From Lineus longissimus (Eukaryota; Nemertea; Pilidiophora; Heteronemertea; Lineidae), in the NCBI RefSeq assembly GCF_910592395.1, contig NC_088310.1:15385501-15449500 (forward strand): a DNA stretch of 64,000 nt. Reading direction: 5' to 3'. The notes beneath the pieces were generated by a model, which saw nothing but the letters and a program-made list of their open reading frames with translations, ran no database searches and was not told where the DNA came from. Of the stretch, positions 30,110 through 41,385 are shown in pieces; the stretch's first letter is position 1; every line of letters starts with the position of its first letter. The translations under genes and the position numbers were made by a program.

Positions 30110-31651
30110 CATGGCCTATTGGTTTCCCTGATCAACATTTTGTGCACCCTGTGAGACACCCTGGGATCCCGGACTGCCATTGTTGGCGTAAGTAGAATCC
30201 ATATGTCGCTTGACATATTGACATTCCCTCCAGAGGTGGTCAGGAGACTGGCACACGTGACATCATTTATCCACCGTGTTCAAGCGCCTATCATTCCCAT
30301 CATACCTATAATTCCGGTAATCTCCACGACCGCCACGGTTATAGCCTCCGCGTCCTCTGCCACGTCCTCTTGAGTTACCAGGACCACTATGGCCACTAGG
30401 TTGGGAATATTCCCCGTTCAACACAGCCGACTCGTCCAGTGCGGCTACAAGAGTGAGGGTAGGCCTGTCAATTACCGGCTGATTTTTAGCCAAGAGATGA
30501 TTCTCATAAGACTTAGCGTGCATGACGATCTCTTCTAAAGATTTGTCCTTGAAAGCGTACAGCTTATCGCCAAGGGGTGTGTCACGCAATGCCAGGTAAA
30601 AGTGGATCCCTAGGTCTGGTTGAAGTTTTCCATAAGCACGTTTAGAATACAGACTAATTCGAAACGCGAGGTCGTCCAAAGATTCGCCAACTTGAAGCCT
30701 AACATCACGCATGTTGGTCATCCAGACTGATCTTTCGCCCACGTAGTGCTGTTCCAAGGCATGCACTAAACTTTGGTAAGTGACCACTGTCCCGGATAGA
30801 TCCAAATTTGCTAGTACCTTGGAAGCACGCCCCTCAAGCTTTTCACGAAGAGCAGACAGCTCGTCCGCATCACTCCATCCACTTGTTATTGCATTGAAAT
30901 TTGCTATGTAAGCTTCTACATCAATCTTGGAATCGTCGAACTTTGGGATCTTTGGATGTCTGTTGCTACTGCTGGTGTGTCCGTCAGGGCCAAAAGAGCA
31001 GTTGGTGTAATGATTGACAACCTGAGGTACTGCTGAATCCATTCCGCTTCTCGCCTCCGAAGGTTCACGGAGTTGATCGAATACTTGTGGACTTGGCTGA
31101 TGTCTTGGGAGATTGTCCTGGGTGCTACTCTGAATCGCTGGGATGTAGTGATCCTGCAGCTGTGTCGCACTTGTTTCCCGAAGCACTGGGCGAAATTGGG
31201 GGTCTGGGTGTTGTCTAGCATCATGATATTCCTCCTCATCTATCCCTACCATTATGGGCCTGGTAGGAGCATTCAAAGCTCTCCGCCCTCGACTACGTGC
31301 AATAGGGCTGAGTGGTGTCGAAGTTATGGGCTGTAGACCTCGATTGACCAATGTTGTGTCCATGGACACTTGCTCATATGATGTCCTATCCCCGAGACTT
31401 AAAGCGGAGAACACACCGGATAGTTTCTTCTTAACAGTTCCAAAAATACCCCCTATTTTATCCAAGGTCATCCATCCTTGGCGAGTATCTTCTACCGGTT
31501 GTCGGTTTACTATCTGTGGTGGCTCCTCGTTGTCTTCTGCAGCACGTGCCTGCTGTCTCGGCTGTAATACAGGCACAGCCGCCGGCAATGCCCTGCCACG
31601 CAATACCATTCCAGCTTGCCTCCCGGGATGCCGAACATCCTCATCTGCCAT
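30110..31651 (-). pseudogene. Gypsy Gag with CCHC zinc knuckle
   Basis: Gag forms the particle that packages element RNA. The ATG at 31651 (MADEDVRHPG) is chosen over the upstream TTG in the same frame. The matrix-like N-terminus is variable; the capsid region is HPKIPKFDDSKIDVEAYIAN, then LREKLEGRASKVLANLDLSG and RDVRLQVGESLDDLAFRISL, a retrotrans_gag-type helical domain. The nucleocapsid part is an R-G-G-rich tract (RGRGRGRGGYNRGGRG). A TGA at about 30263 interrupts the frame directly before CHVCQSPDHLWREC, a normal C-x2-C-x4-H-x4-C knuckle, which continues in frame. Apart from that stop the gene is open. Confidence 0.88.
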
Positions 31652-32053
31652 GGCCAAACAGAGATGGACACTACAAAATTTTAGAGGGAAATTATGGTAC
31701 TATGATCAAAACACAGACAAATTTGACACACTCACGCACACTCCCACCATGCGCCAGACACTATCCTAAAACAGAAATGCATTACCCCTAGTACGCACAT
31801 TCAATAGTACATGTCAACAGGGCCACAGTAAAGCATGGAAAATGTATACATAAACAATGAATGAGTGACCTATATAATGACGCGATGGTAAAGCATGCAT
31901 ACAGGTGAACAACAATAATGCTTGTAATAATAGCATGTAAACAACACTATCCTAACACATATGAAATCAAGAACTAATTGTCCCTGAAAAGAATTTATGT
32001 TTAGGTATACTCAGAATGTTTATCCAACTTGCACAAAAACAATCCCGAGTCAT

Positions 32054-32674
32054 CTAGCTGCTTCCATGCCTACCAGTTCCACGGACGATTCCCATGCCTA
32101 TCCGGATTGCCTTCCTGATACTAAAATTGTAGAGTTGCATTCCTCGTTGTGAAGTCACATGGATGTCATCTCCTGTAATGCTGTTACTTAGGTTCACCAA
32201 AATCGTACGATCGTGCTTGTAAGCTTTGATGTTTGGTTCAGAATCAATGAGTGTCCTTATTTTCATATTAATGAGCTGGCGCCATTCCTCAAATTTCTCA
32301 AAAATGTTCTGGTTTCGACTACGACGGCGGCGCCCCACCACAAGGCATATCACGACAGCCTTAACAGGCAATGCTTTTGCAAGTGTAACTAAACGTTCCG
32401 CCAAAATGTTTACATCCACTTCCGATTTCGCATCACATAGATCATTGGTTCCGAGTTCAGGAATTACTAGGTCTGGCTCCGTCTCAGTGACAGTTCTATG
32501 AATCAAAGACGGCTCTGTGATCTTGAGTCCGCCACAGCCTTTGATAAAAATGTTCTCTCTTGGTAGGCCAATATCAGGCCCAAAGTCAACACGATCAGGG
32601 TGTTTTTGGCGTTTTTTAATTAAGTAATCCCTGTACCTGCGTGTAAATGAGTGGCCAGCCACTAGGATTTTCAT
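32054..32674 (-). CDS. SGNH/GDSL-like hydrolase domain protein
   Basis: The 206-codon frame has the block order of the SGNH hydrolase fold: KILVAGHSF with the nucleophile serine (S9), KGCGGLK, then ELGTNDLC with G-x-N-D (residues 75-78), and TGDDIHVTSQRGMQLYN with the D-x-x-H pair (169-172). Such domains hydrolyse ester bonds or act as O-acetyl esterases. Several retroelement lineages (CR1-type LINEs, Ngaro/DIRS elements) carry one. This ORF lies 400 bp upstream of the gypsy gag on the same strand, where a 5' LTR would be expected, so it may be an extra ORF of that element or a leftover of another. The frame is intact and begins at an ATG. Substrate and role are unknown. Confidence 0.75.
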   Translation of the reverse strand: MKILVAGHSFTRRYRDYLIKKRQKHPDRVDFGPDIGLPRENIFIKGCGGLKITEPSLIHRTVTETEPDLVIPELGTNDLCDAKSEVDVNILAERLVTLAKALPVKAVVICLVVGRRRRSRNQNIFEKFEEWRQLINMKIRTLIDSEPNIKAYKHDRTILVNLSNSITGDDIHVTSQRGMQLYNFSIRKAIRIGMGIVRGTGRHGSS

Positions 32675-34004
32675 TTTTCAATAATGCATGCTTGATCTTT
32701 CTCACGCACCAATGTACATGATGAACTCAGTCATACACAGTGCATGCTACTCTACTGCCCTGCATCCATCCGTGGATTTGCTGGTGCCGATGGCCTAACT
32801 TGAATATTCCCTACCACAATAGTTCCCACTCGTTGGTTCATGTCCTGCCAGGGTTAGCCAGATGTGTCTTTTCAGGGGTGACACTGTGCCCCAGGCCTCG
32901 TAAACTTGGTAGTCAGCAGAAAGAAACTAACTCACTAAATGTCAAGCATGTAGCATGTGCTATATTTTGTCCAGACTTTTTAACATACTTCAAAGTAGTG
33001 ATGCATACTACAGACAGGCGGCAGCACCGTACCGCCAGGGGAATAGGGGCCCTCTCAAAGGTACAATACAATAATATGCGACTCTCTCTGCTGCAAGGCT
33101 TTTTTTACTTTAACGACATATAGCAGAACAAACACTAACTGCTACATTGCAGAGCATGCTCCGCACAAAACAGTGAACTCTTCACTGTCTCCATTTTCCG
33201 CTTACACAGTAGACAGTTCACAGTTGGCCAGATGCTTTCGCCGTCTATTATCCGCTTCTTGAACTTACAATGAGTGGGCTTGCCCTTTTTAGCCACCAAT
33301 AATTACTAAAGCTTTTAAAGCTGCCAACGCATTTTTCTGGGGCAGTTTGGAAAAGAATTATCGCAATAAAATTAAACTTCGATGTGTTGACTTTCTAGTA
33401 TGATATTGACTACTAAGAACAATTTAGTTCGGTGGCGCACACACACACACGCTCACAGATTATTCATTAAACGTCAAACAGTTTTAACAAACTCTACTCC
33501 ACTAATTTCCATTAGTTTGTTTTTTTGGTTATCAACAATTTATTTTTTCCCCATTGTTGTTTTTTTTAAATTTTAGACTTTGATTTTTCTGTATTACTGT
33601 GAAATATTGACCTCGTCTCCACTCTTTCGCGGCATCGCCTACCCATTCCCCAAGCGTCAAAATAGGTAACTGAGGCCACCTTTTAAGTCACTCTGCAAAA
33701 TTTAAATGGTCTAGTCTAATAAAAAGCGTCATGACGAGACACCTGGGAAGTGTCGCCGACAACAACCTGAGAAGTGTTATGTCAGACTTGTTGAATTAAT
33801 GATCAAGCTTCATTATACATTGCCTAGCCTATATTCAAATTTTCTCACTTGATTGAGCCCTGAGTTGCCGCCCGTCATAGGCTGTTCAGTTCTGTAATTG
33901 TTATTAGGAAGAATTGTCCCAGTTAATGGTACTTCCGCCCAAAATTTCAAACCGGTTCTAAACATGAAATTACCTGACTTTCACTGCCTATGAGTCATTG
34001 CCAT
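32675..34004. other. Intergenic, no supported gene
   Basis: The plus frame 32740-33123 (127 codons) has no recognisable motif. A short (CA)n tract lies near 33438-33452 and a T-rich stretch at 33516-33600. No LTR matching the gypsy flanks was recognised. Confidence 0.45.
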
Positions 34005-34844
34005 GCGAGACAAAAAGTTATCAGATTGTGACTTACGGCTGGGAATGATAGGACCCCGACCCCTGATCATTGCCAAACTTTATATGTGAGAGAAAAAGTT
34101 ACCTGATTGTGACTTACGGCTGAGAATGACGGGACCCCGACCCATGATCACTGCCAAACTTCATACGTGAGACAAAAAGTTACCAGATTGTGACTCGTGG
34201 CTGTGAATGATAGGACCCTGACCCATGATCACTGCCAAACTGCATACGTGAGACAAAAAGTTACCAGATTGTGACTCGCGGCTGGGAATGATAGGACACC
34301 GACCCATGATCACTGCCACACTTTATATGTGAGACAAACAGTTACCAGATTGTGACTGGTGGCTGGGAATGATGGGACCCCGGCCCATGATCACTGCCAA
34401 ACTTTATACGTGAGACAAAAAGTTACCAGATTGTGACTCGTGGCTGTGAATGATAGGACCCCGACCCATGATCACTGCCAAACTTCATACGTGAGACAAA
34501 AAGTTACTAGATTGTGACTCGCGGCTGGGATAGATAGGACCCCGACCCATGATCACTGCCCAACTTCATACGTGAGACAAAAAGTTACCAGATTGTGACT
34601 CGTGGCTGTGAATGATAGGACCCCAACCCATGATCACTGCCAAACTTCATACGTGAGACAAAAAGTTACCAGATTGTGACTCGTGGCTGGGAATGATGGG
34701 ACCTCGACCCATGATCACTGCCCAACTTCATATGTGAGACAAAATGTTACCAGATTGTGAGTCGTGGCTGGGAATGATATGTCCCCGACCCATGATCACT
34801 GCCAAACTTCATACGTGAGACAAAAAGTTACCAGATTGTAACTT
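34005..34844 (+). repeat. 81-bp tandem satellite, about 10.4 copies
   Basis: The unit begins GTGAGACAAAAAGTTACCAG and includes GATAGGACCCCGACCCATGA and CACTGCCAAACTTCATAC. Successive GAGACAAAAAG motifs are exactly 81 bp apart (for example 34169 and 34250). Units differ by a few substitutions each; the first two and the last are the most diverged, as expected at the edges of an array maintained by unequal exchange. No frame is open through several units on either strand. Confidence 0.92.
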
Positions 34845-35595
34845 GGCGAGGGGGTAGAGCAATCGAATTCGAGGGTCTGGTGTCTTGCTGTTTGTTGTCT
34901 ATAGGCCTACCCATCGGCCAGTATATCGGCATAGGCTAAAGAATCAACACTCAAGTAGGCCTAAGAAGTATAAAAGAGTCAAAATTTCAAATTCAAATTG
35001 ATTTATTGATTGATTATCTATTCGGCTGTAGTCAAAAACTATATATATAGTACAAATTAAAAACACGTGGTCATTCAACAATATTCCAGAATATTCAATG
35101 GTATTCTTCGTTGCGCAGAATGGGTGCGCAAAAGCAAACACACAGTAGAATGTTCACTGTTTAATGCGATATCGACAACAGTGAAATGCTCTACTGTTGT
35201 ATAGTAGAGAGTATGTTGCACATTGACATGATTGCCTTCAAAGGGTAACTCGTGTCAAAGTGACCCGTTCCAGCAAAACCAGTCACATGTCCCTCTGAGC
35301 TTGGCAGGTTGAGACGGACTGTTTGTTCATTTCACTATTGTCTGCCTTTTGTGAAGTCTGACGACATCAATTTCTTCTATTATCTCCAGGTGTCATCCTA
35401 GGCTCATCTTATTAGCGACATGCGACTGGTTTTGCTAGAACGGGTCACATATAATGTTTTAGCTGTTTTTGACAAATGACTACGTCACTTTCTCATAAAT
35501 CGGTAAGGTTTTCGAATCAAAATGCACATTTTCTAGAAATTGATGGTTTTAATCCCGCCCGGACGGCTCGCTTTGATGTCGTTGAAAGCCCTACG
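34845..35595. other. Intergenic, no supported gene
   Basis: AT-rich sequence with no credible ORF, RNA gene or repeat structure. Confidence 0.4.
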
Positions 35596-36290
35596 CCGAC
35601 GACGTTTTTGTTGATGACGTCACAACATGAACATTTTCGCCATTGACCATTGACATTCCATCCTGCCCTTACACAATATATACACGATAAGAACTGAAGA
35701 TTATGGAGAAGAAGAAGAAAAGGGTTGTCGGGAGGCGTTGTGCTGCGATGTTTTGCGGCAACGCCAGCAAAACTGAAGGTGTTGGGGTTTTCCGCTGGCC
35801 TATCAAAGAACCGGGCCGTCACCATGAAGTTCGAGTCAAGAGGTCACCAGCCGGTGGTTCATCTTCTCCCCCTGATGCTCCGCCAGAACACAACTTCGAG
35901 AACCAACTCCAAATTCGTCTGCCGTTGGGGGTCTTCCAGCACATTTGGAAAAAATCTTGAAGTAACGAAGTAAGGGAAGGGACAGCCCCTCCCCCCAAGT
36001 CCACAGTCCTAGTCATTTCATCATAACTTTCCTAAGTCCAACCAGGAAATTCCATCGCTGACGTCTTAATGATGGTATTCCTAAAACTATTTTTAGACCT
36101 CATTTAATATTCATTAGATTTTCCTGAGCGTACGCGAACTACTGCGGATATAGCTTCTTCCTAGAGCGAATAGGAAAATATTCGACGGTCTGACTTGTTC
36201 ATGTTGTGACGTCATGAGGTCACGTGACTTAGTGCGGGTTTTTGAAAACGTCGTCGGCAGTTGGACAGTCTGACGCGATTAAAACAGCGA
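35540..36290. mobile_element. Inverted-repeat-bounded relic containing a THAP fragment
   Basis: Left-hand CCGACGACGTTTTTGTTGAT followed by GACGTCACAACATGAAC (35596-35632) is matched in reverse on the right by GTTCATGTTGTGACGTCAT and, after an insertion of about 24 bp, AAACGTCGTCGG (to 36259). A weaker outer match (GGTTTTAATCCCG against CGCGATTAAAACAG) suggests the true ends lie near 35540 and 36290. No target duplication was identified. The arrangement resembles a deletion derivative of a THAP-containing DNA transposon. Confidence 0.55.
35703..35960 (+). pseudogene. Degenerate THAP zinc-finger exon
   Basis: The start MEKKKKRVVGRRCAAMFCGN carries the first Cys pair of a C2CH THAP domain, with GVFRWPIKEP in the place of the usual F-x-F-P segment. 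EVRVKRSPAGG corresponds to the FVR(V/T)KR helix. The second half, PPEHNFENQLQ, has proline where the third zinc-binding cysteine (C-S-x-H-F) is expected, and the terminal A-V-P-T motif is missing. It is therefore a decayed DNA-binding domain, probably from a P- or Kolobok-type transposase. It differs strongly from the THAP domain at 51.2-51.7 kb. Confidence 0.6.
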
Positions 36291-37796
36291 TTTTATAATA
36301 AATCTAATCAAAAATGGACAATTTGAGCTTTACATTTGTGACCAACAATTAAAAACGGATGTATTTCCGCAAAGTTCTAAATCACATCATAGTATCACTT
36401 TAAAATAGTTTAAAATCATGACAGCGTGACAGCCTCTCCCATGTTTATAGACGACGTTTGAAGTTCCTTTCAGTTTACCTTCACCTTATTTGTATTACCC
36501 TCTTTCATCCTATTATCACCCAGTCTATTTTCTTTTCATTTTTACATTTAATTCCTTAGTTCCTACTGTAATACCTAGTTGTTTTTGTGCTCTGAAGTTC
36601 TGCCAAGAATAGCTTGTTTGTATCTAATGCTGTGTTAAATTTTTCACTGGCAGACCTTGAAGGAAAACCGGCAGTGTTGAAAGCTTGTCTCAACAAATTA
36701 AACTTCTATGTGGATCTTCAAAAGTGATGTTATTTTATACTTTCTTTCTGATATAATTGTCATTTGTTCGGGTCAGCATAACCCCAACTTGGCCCGGTTA
36801 ACGACCTCAATTACTCTAGAATATTGTACGCCTTTTTTGAGAGACCTCCGTAGACCTCCCCCTGTGCCTTTGACTGCTCGTATCCAAAATGAACGTAAAA
36901 TTATGGGCTGAAATCTTCTTACTCTTCTGCAGAGTGGCCTCGTCGCCAAACTCTTGCGCACTACCAGCCAGGACAATCTTGTCCGCGACCAACCAGGTCC
37001 AATTTGCTGCTTGGGACACGCACTGTTGTGAGGGATAGTCCTGTATAGAGTTCTTCCCGCCATTTGACCAAAATCGCAAGATCATCGGAAAAATTGCCTG
37101 ATACTAATCTTCTCCCTCAGATCCTCCACTAATTTGATTAGGCCAACATATTTCCCTGCGAGCAAATATCCCAGCTATTACCCGAATCTAAGTATTGTTT
37201 TGCCCCCTGGCAAACAGAGGCTGTCCCACCTAAAATGCGGCGGATCCTACAAAGTTAGTTCTTCCAATAACAATTCCCAAATTTTCCAACAGAGTTCCCG
37301 GGTAGGCCTACGACCCCACAATAAGTCTATAAGATACTTCACCTTTACTCCTGTTTATCCATGTCATTGAGAGAAAGGGCAAATAAACTTGGCAACATAT
37401 TTTCACCTTATTTTACTCTCCTATTGGATCGGGTAAATAAACCAAAACTTAGGAGATCCCACTTCTATCATGTCTATTTCCCTCAACACAGGATTTTGTT
37501 GCACTGTACGGATAAGTGTTTACCCTTAAGTTATTACCACCAATATCATACTTGCCAGATACAGATACAGATATGTATACCCAGGTCGGCAGCTATTGCC
37601 TATAATTTAGCGTACATGTGCTACAATCCACCCTGTTTGATGTTGACCTTCCAAAACAGCTCCGTTCATAGCTTCCTTCTGCTCGAGCATGATGACAAAT
37701 GCTATGTTTTCTCTAGTTTAATAGTACCATCAGCTTCCGCTGATGCCCGAAGAGAGTTTACATTACTAGGCTGGACCGTCAGGCCCTACTATAATC
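36291..37796. other. Intergenic with one unassigned ORF
   Basis: The plus frame 37361-37834 has 157 codons (MSLRERANKLGNIF start) and no motif I recognise. Its 3' end runs into the following minisatellite, so it is probably fortuitous. Other frames here are shorter and overlap one another. Nothing else is supported. Confidence 0.35.
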
Positions 37797-38172
37797 TATG
37801 GTCCATCCCCGAAAGGATTGCCCGTTCCACCTAAATGGTCCATCCCCGAAAGAATTACCATTCCTCATATCTTCTATCCCAAAAGGATTCTCCTATATGA
37901 TCTACCCCTCAAGGTTTCCCACTCCTCATGTTCTTCCCCCTCATGGGTTCTCACTCCTCATGGTCTTCCCCCTCAATGGTTACCATTCCTCATGAATCTT
38001 AATGGTCTACCTCCGAAAGGGTTTCCATCCCTAGCTGGTCTACCCCCGAAAGGGTTCAAACTCCTCTTAATATGATCTTCTCCCGAAAGGGTTCCCACTC
38101 CTAATATATGTTCTATCTTCGCAATAATTTCCATTTTTAACTCTATGGCCTATACCCGAAAAGATTTCCATT
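37797..38172 (+). repeat. Degenerate ~30-35-bp minisatellite
   Basis: About ten diverged units of the type GGTC(T/C)A(T/C)CCCCGAAAGG followed by (G/A)TT(T/C)CCACTCCTCAT are arranged in tandem. Irregular unit length and many substitutions suggest an old array. Serine/proline-rich frames across it are repeat artefacts. Confidence 0.75.
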
Positions 38173-38606
38173 CCTGCACATCACATGAACCTTCCGACGA
38201 TCAGTAGTAAAAAACTCTACTACATCCAATTCACAACACTGAAAAAGAAATAGAATGATTGACTACGGCCCGAAGATCCGTTGCACTGTACATACATGTA
38301 CCCATGTACAGAACAATGGAACAGAGCGAGCGTAAAAACCTACTGCACCGGACGGCATTCCAAAGCAGAATGAATTGTATGGGTATTTACATTATCAGCG
38401 ACGTCACCCCAGTCGGGATACCATTGGGCCCTTGGCCAATTCACACCAAATTTCCTTCGTTCCAAAATTATTCTTGGTTTGGCCACCAGGTGGCGTGATG
38501 CAAAAACATAAAACACACCATAGGACCCGTGATTTTGGTCGGAGTTTCATGAAATCTTTTTGGTCGGTACTCCTAGCACAGGTTTAACTGACCAGTGCGG
38601 AGGCCA

Positions 38607-39431
38607 GGCCTACTTGCCTCCAAAAATGACGCGATGTCATCTCATGACTACCCCTTTTCCAGCGGCTGTAGACCTGGCAGTAGCTCACTCTCTCAAAAAC
38701 CTACACATTTCCAAATAGCTGGTCACTTGTAGAATACACCTGGCCAAGTTTAAATGTCGTTTCGAGATACAGCCATGCTTAGACTGATGCAGCACAATGC
38801 ATGAGACACCCTGTTTGTCGGTGATAATTTGAAAAAATTCACCCTTATGCCCTATGACTTCAAGATTAACAAGGATGGTGAAAAAAGTTTTCATACACAT
38901 TTACACATCACCTTGAAAAAAGCCAAATGACAACTTTTTCAATCGTTTATATAAATATAGGGTGCCGTTGCGGCTTTTTCTGGAGTTTTTTGCCCTTGAT
39001 ATTTTACTTTGAGAACATGTGCAATCTCACAGGAACCAGTCTATGTCAACTTCCTGTTGAGCTTTAAATAGCATGCAGGGCCTTCTCACCTCATAAGGGC
39101 AAAGAAGAAGCTGGTATTTTCCTCAAAATCAGAGCTACCCCTTCACAAAATACCTCGGACATTTGCATTTGAACAAGTAGCAATAGGGATAGAGAAGGCC
39201 CGTCTGTATCCATAGTAATCACTCGAGATTGAAGAACTAGTTTTTTGGGGGGTGCAATCCGGACCTGATCACCACTGGATAGTGAGACCATACCTTCAGG
39301 CCATGTACCTGTAATAAAATATTTAGCTGTTTTCCCTTTAAAACCGTACTTTCTACATGCTCATAACTTTTTCCGAGACGGAATCCGGGAGGAGCGCTTT
39401 AAAGCCAAATAGACCTATCCTAGCCAGTCAA
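38607..39431 (-). repeat. Dispersed repeat R2, copy 2 (inverted)
   Basis: Reverse-orientation relative of 11690-12432, with shared blocks AGAACATGTGCAATCTCACA, CAGGAACCAGTCTATGTCAA and GTAGCAATAGGGATAGAGAA. It is about 80 bp longer, mainly because of extra sequence near 38880-38960. Part of its outer end (TTTCCCTTTAAAAC to the CTGTCAAACCATGAAA region) is repeated once more at about 39836-39975. No coding content. Confidence 0.7.
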
Positions 39432-39539
39432 ACAATGAAACTTTCGAGGTTATTTTGGGAGGGGGGTCCAACGGACCTGATCACTACTTGCTAGTGAGAC
39501 CATAGCAAGGATAGGGCCTACATCACATATCATACGGGT

Positions 39540-40595
39540 TTTTCATTTTACCTTCTTTTCAAGGTCACAGAGGTCAAAGCTCGCTAAATCACTGATAGGT
39601 GGTACGTTTCGTTTCTCTGAGCTAGGTTTTAAACGTGTGTGGACATGTATAAAGGGATCCTCTATTCTACCCAAGAAATTTTGCCCGCTCGGTCATCAGA
39701 TATGGCCGCCAGGGGGCCATCTTGAAAATTAGACAAAGTCCTATTCCTCTAAAACTGATGATTTGACTGCAACCAAATTTCATGTGATTATAATGTTCTC
39801 CTGACATTGTCACGTCCCTGTAATAGGCCACGTACCTGTAATAAAGTTTTAAGCCGTTTTCCCTTTAAAACTGTACTTTCTACATGCTCATAACTTTTTT
39901 CGAGACGTAATCTGGGAGGAACGCTTTCAAAGCCAAATAGACCTATCCTAGCCTGTCAAACCATGAAATTTTCATTGCACGTTATGCATGATAATTTCAG
40001 GGTTTGGGGGGTCTGAACTTAGGGGGGGGATTTTTGACGGCTTTTCCCACAACATGTTAAATGGAGCCTCAAAACCACGTAAGTAAGCCAATTGAACTGA
40101 AACTTCATCATTTTCTTCATTTTAAACACACCTTATTCTCAATTTTAGAAAAATTATATCTAAAATGGAAAATACCATTCAAAATACCATTGGTATGGTG
40201 AGGCCACGCATTGATCTCAAACTGAACTTTTGTTCGCGTACTGATTGGTATAATACAGGTGCGTGACCTAAATTATCAATCAAATCAATCAACCAATATG
40301 GCCGTCAGGCGGCCATCTTGAAAATTAAACAAAGTCCTATTACTCCGAAAATTATGATCGGATTGCAACCAAATTTCATGTCTATGTACTCCCCAATTTT
40401 CAGTCAAATCCGATAACCAATATGGCCGCCAGGGAGCCATCTTGAAAATTAAACAAAGTCATATTACTCCGAAACTAATGACTGGATAGCAACCAAATTT
40501 TATGTGATTACGTATCTATGTACTCTTAACAATAACCCTGAATCTCATGAACAATATGACCACCAGGAGGCCATCTTGAAAATTCAATAAAATCT
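39540..40595. repeat. Repeat region with ATGGCCGCCAGGGGGCCATC units
   Basis: Units of roughly 110-130 bp centred on ATGGCCGCCAGG(G/A)(G/A)GCCATC followed by TTGAAAATTA(G/A)ACAAAGTC occur at about 39705, 40300, 40424 and (degenerate) 40557, with a longer gap between the first and second. At 39559-39579 the sequence TCAAGGTCACAGAGGTCA matches the motif of the 1.17-kb repeats in reverse orientation, so a distant relationship is likely. No gene. Confidence 0.6.
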
Positions 40596-41280
40596 TTAAA
40601 TTCTCCATAAAAGCTGCAAAACCACGCCACTTCCTCTAAGATCGTAAAACAGACATCAATGACCAAAGCTGTTCTACCCATGTCCACTGCAAATGACATG
40701 CATTCACATTACCCGAGGTGAGCAGGTGGTCCCTGGACCATTTCATTTTAGTATCGGGCTACTTTAAACAAAATTGGTACATTGTATTCCTCGATTTAAA
40801 TATTGTGCGTTTCGAGTTATATTGTCAATACTATCATAAAATAAACCAAACTGTCAAGACAAAAATGTCTCGGGTTCATACAAGTAGTACAATGCCCCAC
40901 CTCTACATCCGGGGTTTACTTGATTAGCGTTCAAAGTGGCTGCACCACTAGACCCTGGACACTCGTGTACGTCGTATCATATCGCTCGTCACCGCCAGAA
41001 CCTGGCGGTGACCTGTGACCCGGGCACTAAGTGTCACCACTGTTTCAACATGACTAAAAACCGTTTGTAGCCGACCAAATAATTGTAAAATTGACTAATT
41101 ATCTCAGGATGTATGCAGTTAAAGAAGCCTTATACTTAAATATAAAGCTAAATTATCAAAAGGGATTTTGAAAAAATATTTTCACAGTGCTCACGCAATT
41201 GGCTTTTGTAACACGTGCTTCTTCGGTTCTATTTTGCTCGAGGAGCCAGACTAAATGCCTCAATTTTTCTTGAAGAGGCA
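40596..41280. other. Intergenic, no supported gene
   Basis: No ORF with recognisable motif. The CGCCAGAACCTGGCG palindrome near 40992-41006 is short and isolated. The target duplication of the 12.1-kb element begins at 41281. Confidence 0.4.
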
Positions 41281-41385
41281 ATGATTTTTGGGTGTATACA
41301 AAACAAAGACCCAAGACCCAAGACCCTGCCCCTGAAAGGGTAGAAAACAAAGACCCTTAGAGGTAGAAAACAAAGACCCTGCCTA

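Larger units (their letters stand above)
26539..31651 (-). mobile_element. Ty3/gypsy retrotransposon, internal region, decayed
   Basis: The order on the minus strand is gag, zinc knuckle, protease, reverse transcriptase, RNase H, integrase, which is the Ty3/gypsy (Metaviridae) order. Each domain is individually recognisable, but stops (at the knuckle, the PR/RT junction, and two within RT), a deletion in RNase H and frameshifts before integrase break the reading frame. The sequence at about 31750-31770 (minus: TGGCGCATGGTGGGAG) is a possible primer-binding site because it begins TGG and precedes gag by about 110 bp. No pair of LTRs could be found by eye, so the copy may have lost them or be nested in other repeats. 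Confidence 0.9.

Noticed and set aside
31254-31769. 171-codon plus-strand ORF
   Set aside because: Antisense to gag, without motifs; a shadow frame.
34005-34844. CRISPR-like array
   Set aside because: Repeats are contiguous 81-bp units with no unique spacers, and the DNA is eukaryotic; it is a satellite.
37361-37834. 157-codon ORF as a host gene
   Set aside because: No motif, no splice context that I trust, and its end runs into a minisatellite.
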